Positions 1 to 8,401 are shown, counted from the stretch's first letter. The stretch is DNA of 64,000 bases from G965220205 sp965220205 (GCA_965220205.1 OZ244812.1:1240001-1304000); one strand, 5' to 3'. The notes: generated from the sequence alone by a model not told the origin. A program made the numbers and translations.

Positions 1-1
1 C

Positions 2-1627
2 GGCCTGCGGGGCGAGGACGTCACGCCCAACGTTCGGACCATCAACTCCGTGCCGCTCACGCTGCTGGACGGATCGCGGGCCCCGGCCCGCATTGAGGTG
101 CGCGGCGAGGTCTACATGCCGCTCGACGCATTCCGCGAGCTCAACGAGGAGCGCGCGGAGCGCGGCGACGCGCTCATCGCGAACCCGCGCAACGGCGCCG
201 CGGGCTCGCTCCGTCAGCTCGACTCCCGGATCACCGCGCAGCGACGGCTCAACGTATGGATATACCAGCTCGGCTGGGTGGAAGGCGTCGAAACCCCGGA
301 CACCCATTCCGAGGTCATGGCGTGGCTCGGCGAGCTGGGGTTCAGAATCAACCCGGAGATCCGCCGGTTCCACACCCTCGAAGACGTCGGCGGCTACTAT
401 CGGGAGTGGGTGGCCACGCGTTTCGACAAGAACTACCAGACCGACGGCGTCGTCATTAAGATTGACCGCCTCGACTACCAACGGCACCTCGGGTTCGTCG
501 GACGCGACCCGCGTTGGGCCATCGCCTACAAGTTCCCCGCCGAGCAAGCCACTACCAAGCTGCTGGACATCGGCGTCAACGTCGGGCGCACCGGCAGCTT
601 CAACCCGTTCGCCATCCTCGAACCGGTGCAAGTCAGCGGCGTCACCGTGCGCCAAGCGACGCTCCACAACGAGGACGACATCCGCCGCAAGGACATCCGC
701 GTCGGCGACACTGTCGTCATCGAGCGCGCGGGCGAGGTCATCCCCCAGGTCGTCGGCCCGGTGGTCGAGGCCCGCACCGGCGGCGAAACGCCCTTCACGA
801 TGCCGGAGGCGTGCCCGGTCTGCGGCGCGAAGGCAGTCCGCGAAGAGGGCGAGGCGATGCACCGGTGCGTGAACGCCCGCTGCCCCGCTCAGCAGTACGA
901 GCGCATCCGTCATTTCGTCTCGCGCGCGGCCATGGACATCGAGGGTTTGGGTGAGAAGCTCGTGGCAACGCTCCTAGACCAGCGCATGGTTGCGGAGTTC
1001 CCCGATATCTACAGGCTCACGCGAGACGAGCTGGCGGGGCTCGAACGCATGGGCGAAAAAAGCGCCGACAACTTGATTGCCGCCATCGAGGCGAGCAAGT
1101 CGCGGCCGCTTGCGGCGGTCCTGTCGGGCCTCGGCGTCCGCCACGTCGGCGGCGAGACCGCCGAGCTCCTCGCGCGCCGGTACGGCAGCCTGCCGAAGCT
1201 GATGGACGCGAGCGAGGAGGAGCTCCGGTCGATTCCCGGCGTCGGCCCCATCGTCGCGCTCGCCATAGCCGGCCACTTCAGCAACGAGGGCAACCGGCAG
1301 ATCGTCGACGCGCTCGGAAAGGCTGGCGTCGTATTGGAGTCCGGCGAGCCGGCGGAGGGCCCCGGGCCGCAGCCCTTCCAGGGCATGCGCTTCGTCGTCA
1401 CCGGCCGGCTCGAGGGCTTCACGCGCACCGAGGCGGAGTCCTTCATCAAGAGCCGCGGCGGGCAGGTCGCGGGGAGCGTCAGCAAGAAGACGAGCTACGT
1501 CGTCGTGGGAGAGGAGCCCGGCGGCAAGCGGGACGACGCCGAGCGGTTGGGCGTCCCCGTCATCTCCGAGGACGATCTCGTGGAGCTGGCGGCCGCCCAA
1601 CCGGACACCCCGCCCGAGACGTCATGA
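2..1627 (+). CDS. ligA: NAD-dependent DNA ligase, 5'-truncated by the window
   Basis: Seals nicks during replication and repair using NAD+. About 541 residues are visible; the N-terminal Ia domain and the adenylated KxDG lysine lie upstream of the window. The first codons encode the conserved RGEDVTPNVRTI segment. In order: the rest of the adenylation domain with TDGVVIKID near residue 150, the OB fold, a four-Cys zinc finger (CPVC near residue 271, then two Cys near 289-294), the HhH region, and a C-terminal BRCT domain from about residue 460 (FVVTGRLEGF). The reading frame is open to the first base. The stop is followed by a repeat-filled gap and then pth. Confidence 0.97.
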   Translation, partial: GLRGEDVTPNVRTINSVPLTLLDGSRAPARIEVRGEVYMPLDAFRELNEERAERGDALIANPRNGAAGSLRQLDSRITAQRRLNVWIYQLGWVEGVETPDTHSEVMAWLGELGFRINPEIRRFHTLEDVGGYYREWVATRFDKNYQTDGVVIKIDRLDYQRHLGFVGRDPRWAIAYKFPAEQATTKLLDIGVNVGRTGSFNPFAILEPVQVSGVTVRQATLHNEDDIRRKDIRVGDTVVIERAGEVIPQVVGPVVEARTGGETPFTMPEACPVCGAKAVREEGEAMHRCVNARCPAQQYERIRHFVSRAAMDIEGLGEKLVATLLDQRMVAEFPDIYRLTRDELAGLERMGEKSADNLIAAIEASKSRPLAAVLSGLGVRHVGGETAELLARRYGSLPKLMDASEEELRSIPGVGPIVALAIAGHFSNEGNRQIVDALGKAGVVLESGEPAEGPGPQPFQGMRFVVTGRLEGFTRTEAESFIKSRGGQVAGSVSKKTSYVVVGEEPGGKRDDAERLGVPVISEDDLVELAAAQPDTPPETS

Positions 1628-1682
1628 CGAACGCCCGTTTCGCGCCCGGCCCATGGCTCCTTCCTCACGGCCTCCGCTCTTG

Positions 1683-1717
1683 CCTCCTCCCCCACGGGGG
1701 GAGGATTGAGGAGGGGG
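1683..1717 (+). repeat. Family A palindromic repeat (CCTCCTC...GAGGAGG)
   Basis: A 35-bp imperfect palindrome: a CCTCCTCCCCC arm, ACGG centre and GGGGGAGGATTGAGGAGG arm. At least nine copies occur in this window in both orientations, always between genes. It could fold into a strong hairpin in RNA or act as a REP-like element. No protein is needed to explain it. Confidence 0.9.
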
Positions 1718-1730
1718 CCGCCGCCCCTCC

Positions 1731-1764
1731 GTCATTCCCGTGCCCCGACACGGGAATCCATGCC
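1731..1764 (-). repeat. Family B palindromic repeat (CCCGTGTCGGGGCACGAG)
   Basis: Interspersed palindrome, here reading ATTCCCGTGCCCCGACACGGGAAT. The arms TTCCCGTG and CACGGGAA flank a short loop. Other copies are near 7230, 37902, 43803, 53555, 58687 and 61098. It often sits beside family A and inside larger MITE-like elements. Confidence 0.88.
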
Positions 1765-1814
1765 CCTTCCCCCACCGACCGCCCGCCGCGGTCTGACCTC
1801 CTCCCCAGACCATT

Positions 1815-1874
1815 CCTCCTCCCCCACGGGGGGAGGATTGAGGAGGGGGGAACCTTCGTTCAGAGGTTCTCTAG
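1815..1874 (+). repeat. Family A palindrome fused to an IS5-type terminal sequence
   Basis: A second copy of the 35-bp palindrome (1815-1850) followed by TTCAGAGGTTCTCTAG (1859-1874). The latter matches, with one change, the terminal inverted repeat of the IS5-type element at 62908 (TTCAGAGGTTCCCTAG in this orientation), including the CTAG target. No left end is visible nearby, so this is a relic of a nonautonomous IS5 derivative inserted just before pth. Confidence 0.75.
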
Positions 1875-1938
1875 CATGCTCGATCGGATGTTGCATCGCG
1901 GCGGCGCCCAGACGAGGCACGACCGCTCGGCGCCGCCC

Positions 1939-2487
1939 ATGCTCATCGTGGGGCTAGGCAACCCGGGCCCGCGGTACGCCGGCACCCGGCACAACGTCGG
2001 CTTCCGCTGCATCGACATGCTCTCCGAGCGGTCTGGCGTCCGGCTCAACGACAAGCGCAAGCACGCAGTCATCGGCCAGGGCGTGATCGCGGGCCGGCCC
2101 GTCGTCCTGGCGAAGCCGCGGACGTTCGTCAACGCCAGCGGACTCGCAGTCCAGTACGCCGCTGCGCGGTTCGGCGCCCGGCCGGCGAACATCCTCGTCG
2201 TGCTCGACGACATGGACCTGCCGCTGGGCCGGATGCGGCTCCGCGCGTCGGGCGGGTCCGGGGGACACAACGGACTGAACTCAATCAACGCCGAGCTCGG
2301 CACGACCGAGTACCCTCGGCTGCGGATCGGCATCGGCAGGCCCGCCGGCAATGCCGTCGCGCACGTCCTCGGCCCTCTCTCCGGCGAGGAAGAGTCCGCG
2401 CTTAGCGAGACCCTGGCCCAGGCGTTGGAGCTGATCGAGGTCTGGGTGGAACACGGCGTGCAGCGCGCGATGAACCTCTTCAACTGA
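1939..2487 (+). CDS. pth: Peptidyl-tRNA hydrolase
   Basis: Cleaves the ester bond of peptidyl-tRNA released from stalled ribosomes. The start at 1939 gives 182 residues beginning MLIVGLGNPG, as in the family; ATG 1876 would add 21 unconserved residues but has a weak AGAGGT upstream, so the start is not certain. Visible family signatures are GLGNPGPRYAGTRHNVGF with the catalytic His in RHNVGF (near residue 19), the Asn of KPRTFVNASG, and LDDMDLPLGRMRLR with the conserved Asp. The stop overlaps the start of the next gene by one base, so the two are probably co-transcribed. Confidence 0.95.
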   Translation: MLIVGLGNPGPRYAGTRHNVGFRCIDMLSERSGVRLNDKRKHAVIGQGVIAGRPVVLAKPRTFVNASGLAVQYAAARFGARPANILVVLDDMDLPLGRMRLRASGGSGGHNGLNSINAELGTTEYPRLRIGIGRPAGNAVAHVLGPLSGEEESALSETLAQALELIEVWVEHGVQRAMNLFN

Positions 2488-4424
2488 TGCGGTCCCCCGC
2501 GCGCGACCTCCGCTGCGAAAACATCCCCCGTCGGCGTTCGGCGCGGGGCGCCGTCGTTCTGGCGCTGGCGATCGGACTCGCCCTCGGCGTCCCGGTGAGC
2601 TGCACGCCCGACGCCGCGCCGACGCCTACGCCTGAGCCCGCGGCGACGACCACGTTCGCGACCCCGCAAGGTTCGGCACCCGCCGTCGCGCCGGACGACG
2701 CCCCGCCTCCAGCGCCGCCCCTCGTCGACGCTCCCCGGCAGGACCGGCTCTCCCTCGTCCGCCTCTACACCGGCGTCGACGCGCAACCGCTGCCCCTCGA
2801 AACCCTCTACCCTGACGAGCCGGTCGGGACCACGCGCCGGTTCTGGACCGTCGATGTGACGGGACCCTCGATGTTCACGATCGAAGCCGAGCTGCGCCAC
2901 GTCGGCGAGCACGCGTTGTGGTACGTCGGCGTCGGCGCGAACGTCTCGGACACGCGCCTCACGGCCGCCGCCCGCGCCTTTGACGAAGAAATCTATCCGG
3001 AGGTCCTCCGCCTGTTCGCGCGCGGAGCGGAGCCGCACGGCAAGCTGACCATCGTGAACGCGCGGCTGGGCCCAGGGTTGGGCGGCTACTTCGCCAGCGC
3101 CGACGCGTTGCCGGCGGAGGCGTGGCGATTCAGCAACGAGCGGGCAGCTATCTTCATGGCGTCGGCGAACTTCGGCGGCGACCGCTACCTGGGCACTCTC
3201 GCCCACGAACTTCAGCACTGGGCTCACTCGCTCGTCGACCGCGACGAAACGACGTGGGTGCATGAAGGTCTCTCCGAGTTGGCTGCGACGTCGCTGGGCC
3301 TACCGGCGCTGCCGCCGAGCGCCTACCTGCTCAATCCCGGCGTGTCGATCACCCTCTGGCCCGAGATCGGACAGAGCATTACGAACTACGCGGGCGCCTC
3401 TCTCTTCTTCTCCTACCTCTCCGGCCGGACCGGCCTCGACAACATCCATCGCCTCGTGGCGCAGTCCGCCGACGGCGGCGAGGGCATCCAGGCGTACTTG
3501 GACGAAGTGGCCCCCGGCGAGCAGTTCGATGAGCTCTTCGCCGACTGGCTCGCGGCCAACGTCGCGGGCGCGCCCGAGGGGCGATTCGGGTATCCCCCGC
3601 CGATGCGCGCAGTCAACATCGCAGGCGCCGTCTCGCGAGCCATCGAGGGAGAGGGCGCGGTCGCCGGCGAGGCGCCGCAGTTCGGGGCCTGGTATCTCCG
3701 CATCGTCCCCGGGGACGCCCCGCTCACCGTGACGATATCGGGAGCAGACCGCACCGCCGTCCTGCCGGTTGACCCGCCCAGCGGCGATTCGTGCTGGTGG
3801 GGGAATCGAGGCGACAACATCGACGCTACGCTCACACGGTCAGTCGACCTCACAGGCCTCGACCAGGCGACGCTCCGGTTCTGGACCTGGTACGACATCG
3901 AGGAGGCGTGGGACAGGGCGTACGTTGCCGCGTCCGCTGACGGAGGAGCGTCGTGGACGGCGCTCGCCGGCGGCCACACGACCGCGTCCGACCCGATAGG
4001 CTCTTCGCTGGGCCACTCCTACACCGGACGCTCGGATGGCTGGGCGCCGGAGACGATCGACCTCTCGCCGTTCGCCGGGCGGCCCATGCTGCTGCGGTTC
4101 GAGTACGTCACCGACGACGCGATCTCGAACACCGGCTGGTGCGTCGACGACATCAGCATCGAGCGGCTGGACCTCTCCAATGAAGAGTGGACCGCCAACG
4201 GTTTCATCGACCTGCCGGCCGAGGGAGTCTCACAGCGCTTCAGGGCGCGATTGGTGACCGGCGCAGGCGCCGAAGCGCGGGTGACCAACGTCTCGTTCGA
4301 TTCGAGCAACCGGGCCGAATTCACCGTTGACGCCCCTTCGATCCTGGTCGTGACCGGCCTGTCCACGAAGACGTCGCAGCCCGGCCGCTTCGAGGTGCTA
4401 TCATCGTGGCGTTCAACAAACTGA
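2487..4424 (+). CDS. Secreted zinc metallopeptidase with a C-terminal beta-sandwich (immune inhibitor A-like)
   Basis: A 645-residue exported protein. A basic N-terminus and hydrophobic segment end near residue 38 at VPVSC, consistent with a lipobox, followed by a Pro/Thr-rich linker. The catalytic motif HELQH is at residues 240-244, and E264 lies 20 residues downstream in LSELAA, the spacing of a gluzincin third ligand. Residues about 420-560 (GDSCWWGNRGDN through WCVDDISIE) look like the MAM/immune-inhibitor-A beta-sandwich domain, probably for substrate binding. It overlaps pth by one base. The likely role is extracellular protein degradation; the substrate is unknown. Confidence 0.75.
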   Translation: MRSPARDLRCENIPRRRSARGAVVLALAIGLALGVPVSCTPDAAPTPTPEPAATTTFATPQGSAPAVAPDDAPPPAPPLVDAPRQDRLSLVRLYTGVDAQPLPLETLYPDEPVGTTRRFWTVDVTGPSMFTIEAELRHVGEHALWYVGVGANVSDTRLTAAARAFDEEIYPEVLRLFARGAEPHGKLTIVNARLGPGLGGYFASADALPAEAWRFSNERAAIFMASANFGGDRYLGTLAHELQHWAHSLVDRDETTWVHEGLSELAATSLGLPALPPSAYLLNPGVSITLWPEIGQSITNYAGASLFFSYLSGRTGLDNIHRLVAQSADGGEGIQAYLDEVAPGEQFDELFADWLAANVAGAPEGRFGYPPPMRAVNIAGAVSRAIEGEGAVAGEAPQFGAWYLRIVPGDAPLTVTISGADRTAVLPVDPPSGDSCWWGNRGDNIDATLTRSVDLTGLDQATLRFWTWYDIEEAWDRAYVAASADGGASWTALAGGHTTASDPIGSSLGHSYTGRSDGWAPETIDLSPFAGRPMLLRFEYVTDDAISNTGWCVDDISIERLDLSNEEWTANGFIDLPAEGVSQRFRARLVTGAGAEARVTNVSFDSSNRAEFTVDAPSILVVTGLSTKTSQPGRFEVLSSWRSTN

Positions 4425-4460
4425 CTGGGGCCGCTTCCAAACAGGCGCCCTGTAGTCCGT

Positions 4461-4747
4461 CCTCCTCCCCCGCCACGGGAAGAGGATGCCCTCAGTGACC
4501 CGGCAACGGCCCCGATGGCCCGGCCTCCTCCCCCGCCACGGGAAGAGGATGCCCTCAGTGACCCGGCAACGGCCCCGATGGCCCGGCCTCCTCCCCCGCC
4601 ACGGGAAGAGGATGCCCTCAGTGACCCGGCAACGGCCCCGATGGCCCGGCCTCCTCCCCCGCCACGGGAAGAGGATGCCCTCAGTGACCCGGCAAGGGCC
4701 CCGATGGCCCGGCCTCCTCCCCCACGGGGGGAGGATTGAGGAGGGGG
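4461..4747 (+). repeat. 63-bp tandem repeat, four full copies plus a palindromic end
   Basis: Units at 4461-4523, 4524-4586, 4587-4649 and 4650-4712 are identical except for one base in the fourth (CAAGGGCC for CAACGGCC). Each begins CCTCCTCCCCCGCCACGGGA. The array ends at 4713-4747 in a canonical family A palindrome, so the units look like amplified derivatives of it. The period is divisible by three and stop-free in two + frames, which creates a spurious repetitive reading frame. With the RBS entry below, this fills the gap between the peptidase gene and 4784. Confidence 0.95.
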
Positions 4748-4753
4748 GAGCTT

Positions 4754-4775
4754 GTTCAGAGTTTCCCTAGGAGGT
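4754..4775 (+). promoter_or_regulatory. IS5-type end abutting the ribosome binding site of the next gene
   Basis: TTCAGAGTTTCCCTAG (4755-4770) resembles the IS5-type terminal repeat with its CTAG target. The bases immediately after it complete AGGAGGT (4769-4775), an excellent Shine-Dalgarno eight bases before ATG 4784. The inserted end therefore supplies the first bases of the ribosome binding site. This decides the start at 4784. Confidence 0.65.
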
Positions 4776-4783
4776 CGAACGCG

Positions 4784-5323
4784 ATGATGCCGAAGACCAC
4801 ATCCGCGAGGTGGCTCGCCGCCATCTCCGTGGTTGCCGTCGCAGTTGCAGCCGTCAGCGTTATCGTCACGATCGCCACGGGAACGGGCCGGGCGGACCCC
4901 CTTCCCGAGGGCTCTCCCGAGCGAGTCGCCCAGCTCTACATCCTCGCCATCGAGGACGAAGACGTCGAGGCTGCCTACGCGCTCCTCCACGAGTCGGTCG
5001 CCGAAGGGTGCGCGCTATCCGAATTCCAACGCGATGTGCGCTCCAACGCAGACCGCGACTACCGCGTCACGCTCGACACGGTGGACATCCTCCCCGACGG
5101 GGCGAACGTGTTCGTCGAGACGGTCAGAATCTCCGCGCCGAGTCCGTTCGAGGTCTCGACCCACAAGTCGAGCGCTGCGTTCTTCTTGCAACAGAGTGCG
5201 GGCGAGTGGCGGATCGTCAGGACGCCCTATCCTTTCCGGGGTTGTCCAAACCGTCCCCCGACAGCGACTCCCCTTCCCACCGAAACGGAATCGCTCAGCA
5301 AACCAGCCGAGTCGGAAGGCTGA
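4784..5323 (+). CDS. Membrane-anchored protein of unknown function with an NTF2-like (DUF4878-type) domain
   Basis: 179 residues starting MMPKTTSARW. One N-terminal hydrophobic segment (about residues 9-31) is a signal anchor. The region after RADPLPEGSPERVAQLYILA has the alternating pattern of a small NTF2-like fold with the helix ERVAQLYILAIEDEDVEAAYALL, then strands (DYRVTLDTVDI, NVFVETVRI, EWRIVRTPY). The C-terminus is Pro/Thr-rich. The start is fixed by AGGAGGT at 4769. The stop lies eight bases before the next start, so the two genes probably form an operon. Fold call is from pattern only; no function assigned. Confidence 0.6.
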   Translation: MMPKTTSARWLAAISVVAVAVAAVSVIVTIATGTGRADPLPEGSPERVAQLYILAIEDEDVEAAYALLHESVAEGCALSEFQRDVRSNADRDYRVTLDTVDILPDGANVFVETVRISAPSPFEVSTHKSSAAFFLQQSAGEWRIVRTPYPFRGCPNRPPTATPLPTETESLSKPAESEG

Positions 5324-5331
5324 GGGCGGGC

Positions 5332-7149
5332 ATGGATACCCTCGGCATCCTATTCGGCGTGTTCATAGCGGGCATCTTCCCGTTCGTCGTCATCGGCGCC
5401 GTGATTGCCTTCATCTTCTCGCGCAGATCGCCGTCTGGTGAGCACGGCCCCGGCATCGGCATCGGCACTACGCGGCGCGTGTTCCTGTACGGCCTCTCCT
5501 TCGTCGCCCTCATGATCGGCGCCATCGGCGCAACGCTCCTCGTTTCCGGCTTTCTCGACCTCGTCGCCCCCGGCGCAGTGCTCGCGTACGACTCGACGAG
5601 CGTCGCGTTCGGCATCGCGTCCTCCACCGTCGGGCTCGGCACCTGGGGAGTGCTCACGTGGGCGGCCCGGCGCTCGCTCGGCCGGTACCCGGCAGAGGCC
5701 GGAACCCTCGGCCGGAAGCTGTACGTCTACGCAGTCCTGGCCGTCTCGGCGATTGTCGTGGCCGTCTGGTTCGTGCAGTTCATCGCTCAACTGTTCCGGC
5801 CATCCGACTTCGACCCCACCGTGCTGGCGCCGATGCTGGTCTGGGGCCTCGTTTGGGGATGGCACTGGGTCAACGAGCAGGCGGAGGGGCAACCCTCGGC
5901 AACCGCCCAGACGGTCCGCCGGCTCTACGTCTACGGGGTGTCGGTCTACGCGATCATCGTGCTGGTCTCCGGCGTCAATACCCTGCTGACCTTCTTCTTC
6001 ACCGCCGCGTACGCCGCCGCGTTCGGCGACGACGCGGTCCTATATCAGTCGTTCGGGTTCTGGAGCGCCTTGACCCACTCCGGCCTTGCGCTCGGGGTCG
6101 TAGGCAGCGTCTGGTGGTGGTTCCACTGGCACAAAGTCGCGCGCCACGATCAACGGTCGGACCTCCGGCGGGCCGTCATCTATGTGCTCGGCCTGCTCGG
6201 CGGCTCCGTGTCCCTCGTCGTAGCCGTGTCCGTAGGCATATTCCTCGTGCTTTGGTGGCTTCTTGACCCCCCTCGTGATACCTCCGCTTTCGGTCATTTC
6301 GACGTGCTCCCGCGCACGCTCGGCGCGGCGCTCATCGCCGCCGGCGTCTGGGGCTACCACGCCTCGGTCGCGCTCGCCGAGGCCCCCGCCGGACCCGGCG
6401 GCGCCCGGTCCGGCCTGCGTGTCTACCGCTACGTCTCAGCGCTCGTGGGCCTCGGTACGCTCTGGGCGGGCCTGATCATCGTTCTCGGCGTCGCAATCGG
6501 CCTCGCGACCTCGCAGCAGGGGGTCGCCTTGAACGAGCGCGGACTGGGCACGCAGCTGGCGTCGGCGCTCACCTTGATGATCGTGGGAGCTCCCCTGTGG
6601 ACCTGGCACTGGCAGCGGATGCAAGCGCTGGTCCGGACCGAGGACGACGAGCGCGGGACGCTCGCGCGGCGCGCCTATGTGTTCGGCGTCCTGGGGATTT
6701 CTTTGCTCGTGGTGCTCGTCGCGCTGAGCATCGTGCTCTTCAGGGTGCTCGACGCCCTGCTGAGCGGCGAGTTCGGCGTCGGGACGGTCGACGACTTCCG
6801 CTGGGCGTTCGCTGCCGCCGCCGTATCGGCGGCAGTCGGCGTATACCACTGGCTGGTCACCCGCGAGGACCGCACGCTGACGCCCGAGGAGGAACCGACG
6901 CCGGCGGCGCCGGAACGCGCGCCAAAGCAGATCACCGCCGCCGCCCCCGCCGGGGCCGAGTCCATCGTCAACGCCGTCGCGGAGCGCATCGGCGCAAGCG
7001 TCGCCGTCTGGCGGCGGCAGGACGACGCCCGCCCGCCCGAGCTCACCGCACAGCAGCTCGACGATATCGCCGCGCGCGTGCAGTCCGCGTCCGGCGACCG
7101 TGTCCTCCTCGTCCTCGACGCCGACGGCGTGCAGGTCATCCCCGTCTAA
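5332..7149 (+). CDS. Polytopic membrane protein with about six DUF5671-like repeats
   Basis: 605 residues; the frame is open far upstream but the start is placed at 5332 because earlier codons overlap the preceding gene. After an N-terminal hydrophobic segment, a unit recurs about six times: a basic residue, then a Tyr-rich start (RRVFLYGLSFVAL, GRKLYVYAVLAVS, VRRLYVYGVSVYA, RRAVIYVLGLLGG, LRVYRYVSALVGL, ARRAYVFGVLGIS), two or three membrane segments and a WHW or YHW near the end. This matches the DUF5671 layout. The soluble C-tail (after about residue 510) ends in a predicted alpha/beta stretch. Function unknown; it probably pairs with the gene upstream. Confidence 0.65.
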   Translation: MDTLGILFGVFIAGIFPFVVIGAVIAFIFSRRSPSGEHGPGIGIGTTRRVFLYGLSFVALMIGAIGATLLVSGFLDLVAPGAVLAYDSTSVAFGIASSTVGLGTWGVLTWAARRSLGRYPAEAGTLGRKLYVYAVLAVSAIVVAVWFVQFIAQLFRPSDFDPTVLAPMLVWGLVWGWHWVNEQAEGQPSATAQTVRRLYVYGVSVYAIIVLVSGVNTLLTFFFTAAYAAAFGDDAVLYQSFGFWSALTHSGLALGVVGSVWWWFHWHKVARHDQRSDLRRAVIYVLGLLGGSVSLVVAVSVGIFLVLWWLLDPPRDTSAFGHFDVLPRTLGAALIAAGVWGYHASVALAEAPAGPGGARSGLRVYRYVSALVGLGTLWAGLIIVLGVAIGLATSQQGVALNERGLGTQLASALTLMIVGAPLWTWHWQRMQALVRTEDDERGTLARRAYVFGVLGISLLVVLVALSIVLFRVLDALLSGEFGVGTVDDFRWAFAAAAVSAAVGVYHWLVTREDRTLTPEEEPTPAAPERAPKQITAAAPAGAESIVNAVAERIGASVAVWRRQDDARPPELTAQQLDDIAARVQSASGDRVLLVLDADGVQVIPV

Positions 7150-7181
7150 CCCTGATCCGTTCGCCCTGAGCCCGTCGTTGA

Positions 7182-7215
7182 CCTCCTCCCTAGTGGGGGA
7201 GGATTGAGGAGGGGG
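7182..7215 (+). repeat. Family A palindromic repeat
   Basis: CCTCCTCCCTAGTGGGGGAGGATTGAGGAGGGGG, directly after a GTTCGCCCTGAGCCCGTCG motif (7169-7180 region) that also recurs inside the MITEs at 46500 and 47023. The 7150-7441 gap contains only this, a family B copy and a further family A copy; no gene is visible. Confidence 0.85.
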
Positions 7216-7229
7216 CCGCCGCCCCTATC

Positions 7230-7262
7230 GTCATTCTCGTGCCCGACACGGGAATCCACGCC
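7230..7262 (-). repeat. Family B palindromic repeat
   Basis: TCATTCTCGTGCCCGACACGGGAATCCACG, a slightly shortened copy of the interspersed palindrome, in the same orientation as the one at 1731. Confidence 0.85.
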
Positions 7263-7375
7263 CAGTGTCGTAACTATGACATGAACCCGTTGCGTGCACG
7301 CCATCCCATCCTCTACCCTGGTCCCAACGCCCAGCACCGACCGGGAGCCCTCCGGTCTGGCCTCCTCCCATCTGG

Positions 7376-7416
7376 CCTCCTCCCCACGCTGCGGGGGGAA
7401 GATTGAGGAGGGGAGC
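7376..7416 (+). repeat. Family A palindromic repeat, longer loop
   Basis: Copy with an expanded centre (CCACGCTGCGG) between the CCTCCTC and GATTGAGGAGG arms. The copy at 55253 has the same expanded centre in the opposite orientation, so this is a distinct subtype. Confidence 0.82.
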
Positions 7417-7441
7417 CGTCCAGCCCGTCCCCAGAGGAGAA

Positions 7442-7466
7442 ATGTCCCCGAATGTCACCAAATGCC
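7442..7466 (+). repeat. Degenerate 11-bp iteron array over the start of the HTH gene
   Basis: ATGTCCCCGA, ATGTCACCAA and ATGCC are spaced 10 bp apart. They are degenerate versions of the ATGTCCCAAA iterons at 8402 and (reversed) those in the MITEs at 38049 and 43974. The middle unit is the start codon region of the gene at 7452. Confidence 0.6.
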
Positions 7467-7853
7467 GCCCCTGAAAACAGCGTAGCCCTCTCGCCCCGCC
7501 AGACCGCCGCCCTTCCCTACATCGCCTCCGAGCCCAACCTCTCCGAAGGCGCGCGGGCCGCGCAGATTGATAGACGCACCCTCACGCGATGGATGCAAGA
7601 ACCCGCCTTCCGCGCCGAGCTCGAACGCGTCCGCCGCAACATCAGCGACCTGGCATTCTCCGAGCTCGAAGGGTTCACCCTCAAAGGCGTCATCCGTCTT
7701 GTGCAGCTCCTCGACGACCCCGACTCCACCGTCAGACACCGCGCCGCCAAGACTGTCATCTCGATATCCATCGCCGTGCGGCAGGACAAGGAGATCCGCC
7801 GCCAGCTCGAGACCATCGACAACGCGCTCATCATGCTGAAGGCGCAACGATGA
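7452..7853 (+). CDS. Small HTH protein (phBC6A51 / small-terminase-like)
   Basis: 133 residues. LSPRQTAALPYIASEP followed by LSEGARAAQIDRRTLTRWMQ (about residues 27-46) is a helix-turn-helix of the kind found in phage small terminase and phBC6A51-type homeodomain proteins. A HEAT-like helical segment follows (VIRLVQLLDDPDSTVRHRAA). It should bind DNA. The start lies inside an iteron array, suggesting that it could bind there and regulate itself; this is inference. Its stop overlaps the next start (ATGA). It could be a phage remnant or part of the repeat element described in the findings. Confidence 0.6.
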   Translation: MSPNAAPENSVALSPRQTAALPYIASEPNLSEGARAAQIDRRTLTRWMQEPAFRAELERVRRNISDLAFSELEGFTLKGVIRLVQLLDDPDSTVRHRAAKTVISISIAVRQDKEIRRQLETIDNALIMLKAQR

Positions 7854-8236
7854 GGAACGCCGTCCGGCTCCTCGAACGCCGCCTCGCCTGCCTCGTCGCC
7901 CAGTCCGCCCTCGAACCCATCGTCGAGGACTACCTCGACCGCTGGTGCATCGCCGTCGAGCAGGGCGATCGGCCTCCCGACGTCTTCGACCTCGTCCACG
8001 CCGCAACTGCCGAACGCGTCCCGATGCTCAACGCCGGCGGCCTCGTCTCCTACATCGAGCAGTGCGCCGACAACGACCGCGTCCCCGACTCCCGAAATAT
8101 CATCCAGACCATCGTCCACGGCCACGCCCAACGCTACTACTTCACCAACCACGCCAAGACCTGCCGCTGCCCTGCTCGTATGCCCCTCATCATCGACTAC
8201 TCCCCCTACGACGATGACCATGACCATGACAACTGA
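7850..8236 (+). CDS. Hypothetical protein, translationally coupled to the HTH gene
   Basis: 128 residues, starting with ATG overlapping the upstream stop as ATGA. No recognised family. The N-terminus is helical (LLERRLACLVAQSALEPIVEDYLDRW). A CRC pair precedes an acidic, His-containing tail (DDDHDHDN) that might bind metal. The tight coupling suggests a functional pair with the HTH protein. No transmembrane segment or signal peptide. Function unknown. Confidence 0.5.
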   Translation: MRNAVRLLERRLACLVAQSALEPIVEDYLDRWCIAVEQGDRPPDVFDLVHAATAERVPMLNAGGLVSYIEQCADNDRVPDSRNIIQTIVHGHAQRYYFTNHAKTCRCPARMPLIIDYSPYDDDHDHDN

Positions 8237-8401
8237 TGTCCCCTCCCGTTATCCCCCGCCCCCGTTTCGTCATTCCGGCGCCCCAGCTGGAATTCAGGGG
8301 TGGGGGGAAGGCGCCCCTCAACCCGAGGCGCGGCGCAACGAGTCGGCCCGAGCCGAGGCGTGGCCTGTCGCCGCCTTGGATTCCCGACCGGACCACGAAG
8401 C

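Noticed and set aside
4461..4747. CRISPR-like array
   Set aside because: Units are contiguous with no unique spacers, and no cas genes are near. It is a simple tandem repeat.
4486..4770. Repetitive reading frame (PSVTRQRPRWPGLLPRHGKR units)
   Set aside because: An artefact of a 63-bp tandem repeat with no start context; other frames are also open.
8237..8401. A gene or attachment site in this gap
   Set aside because: Only GC-rich low-complexity DNA and no frame with a Shine-Dalgarno. No tRNA for an att site.
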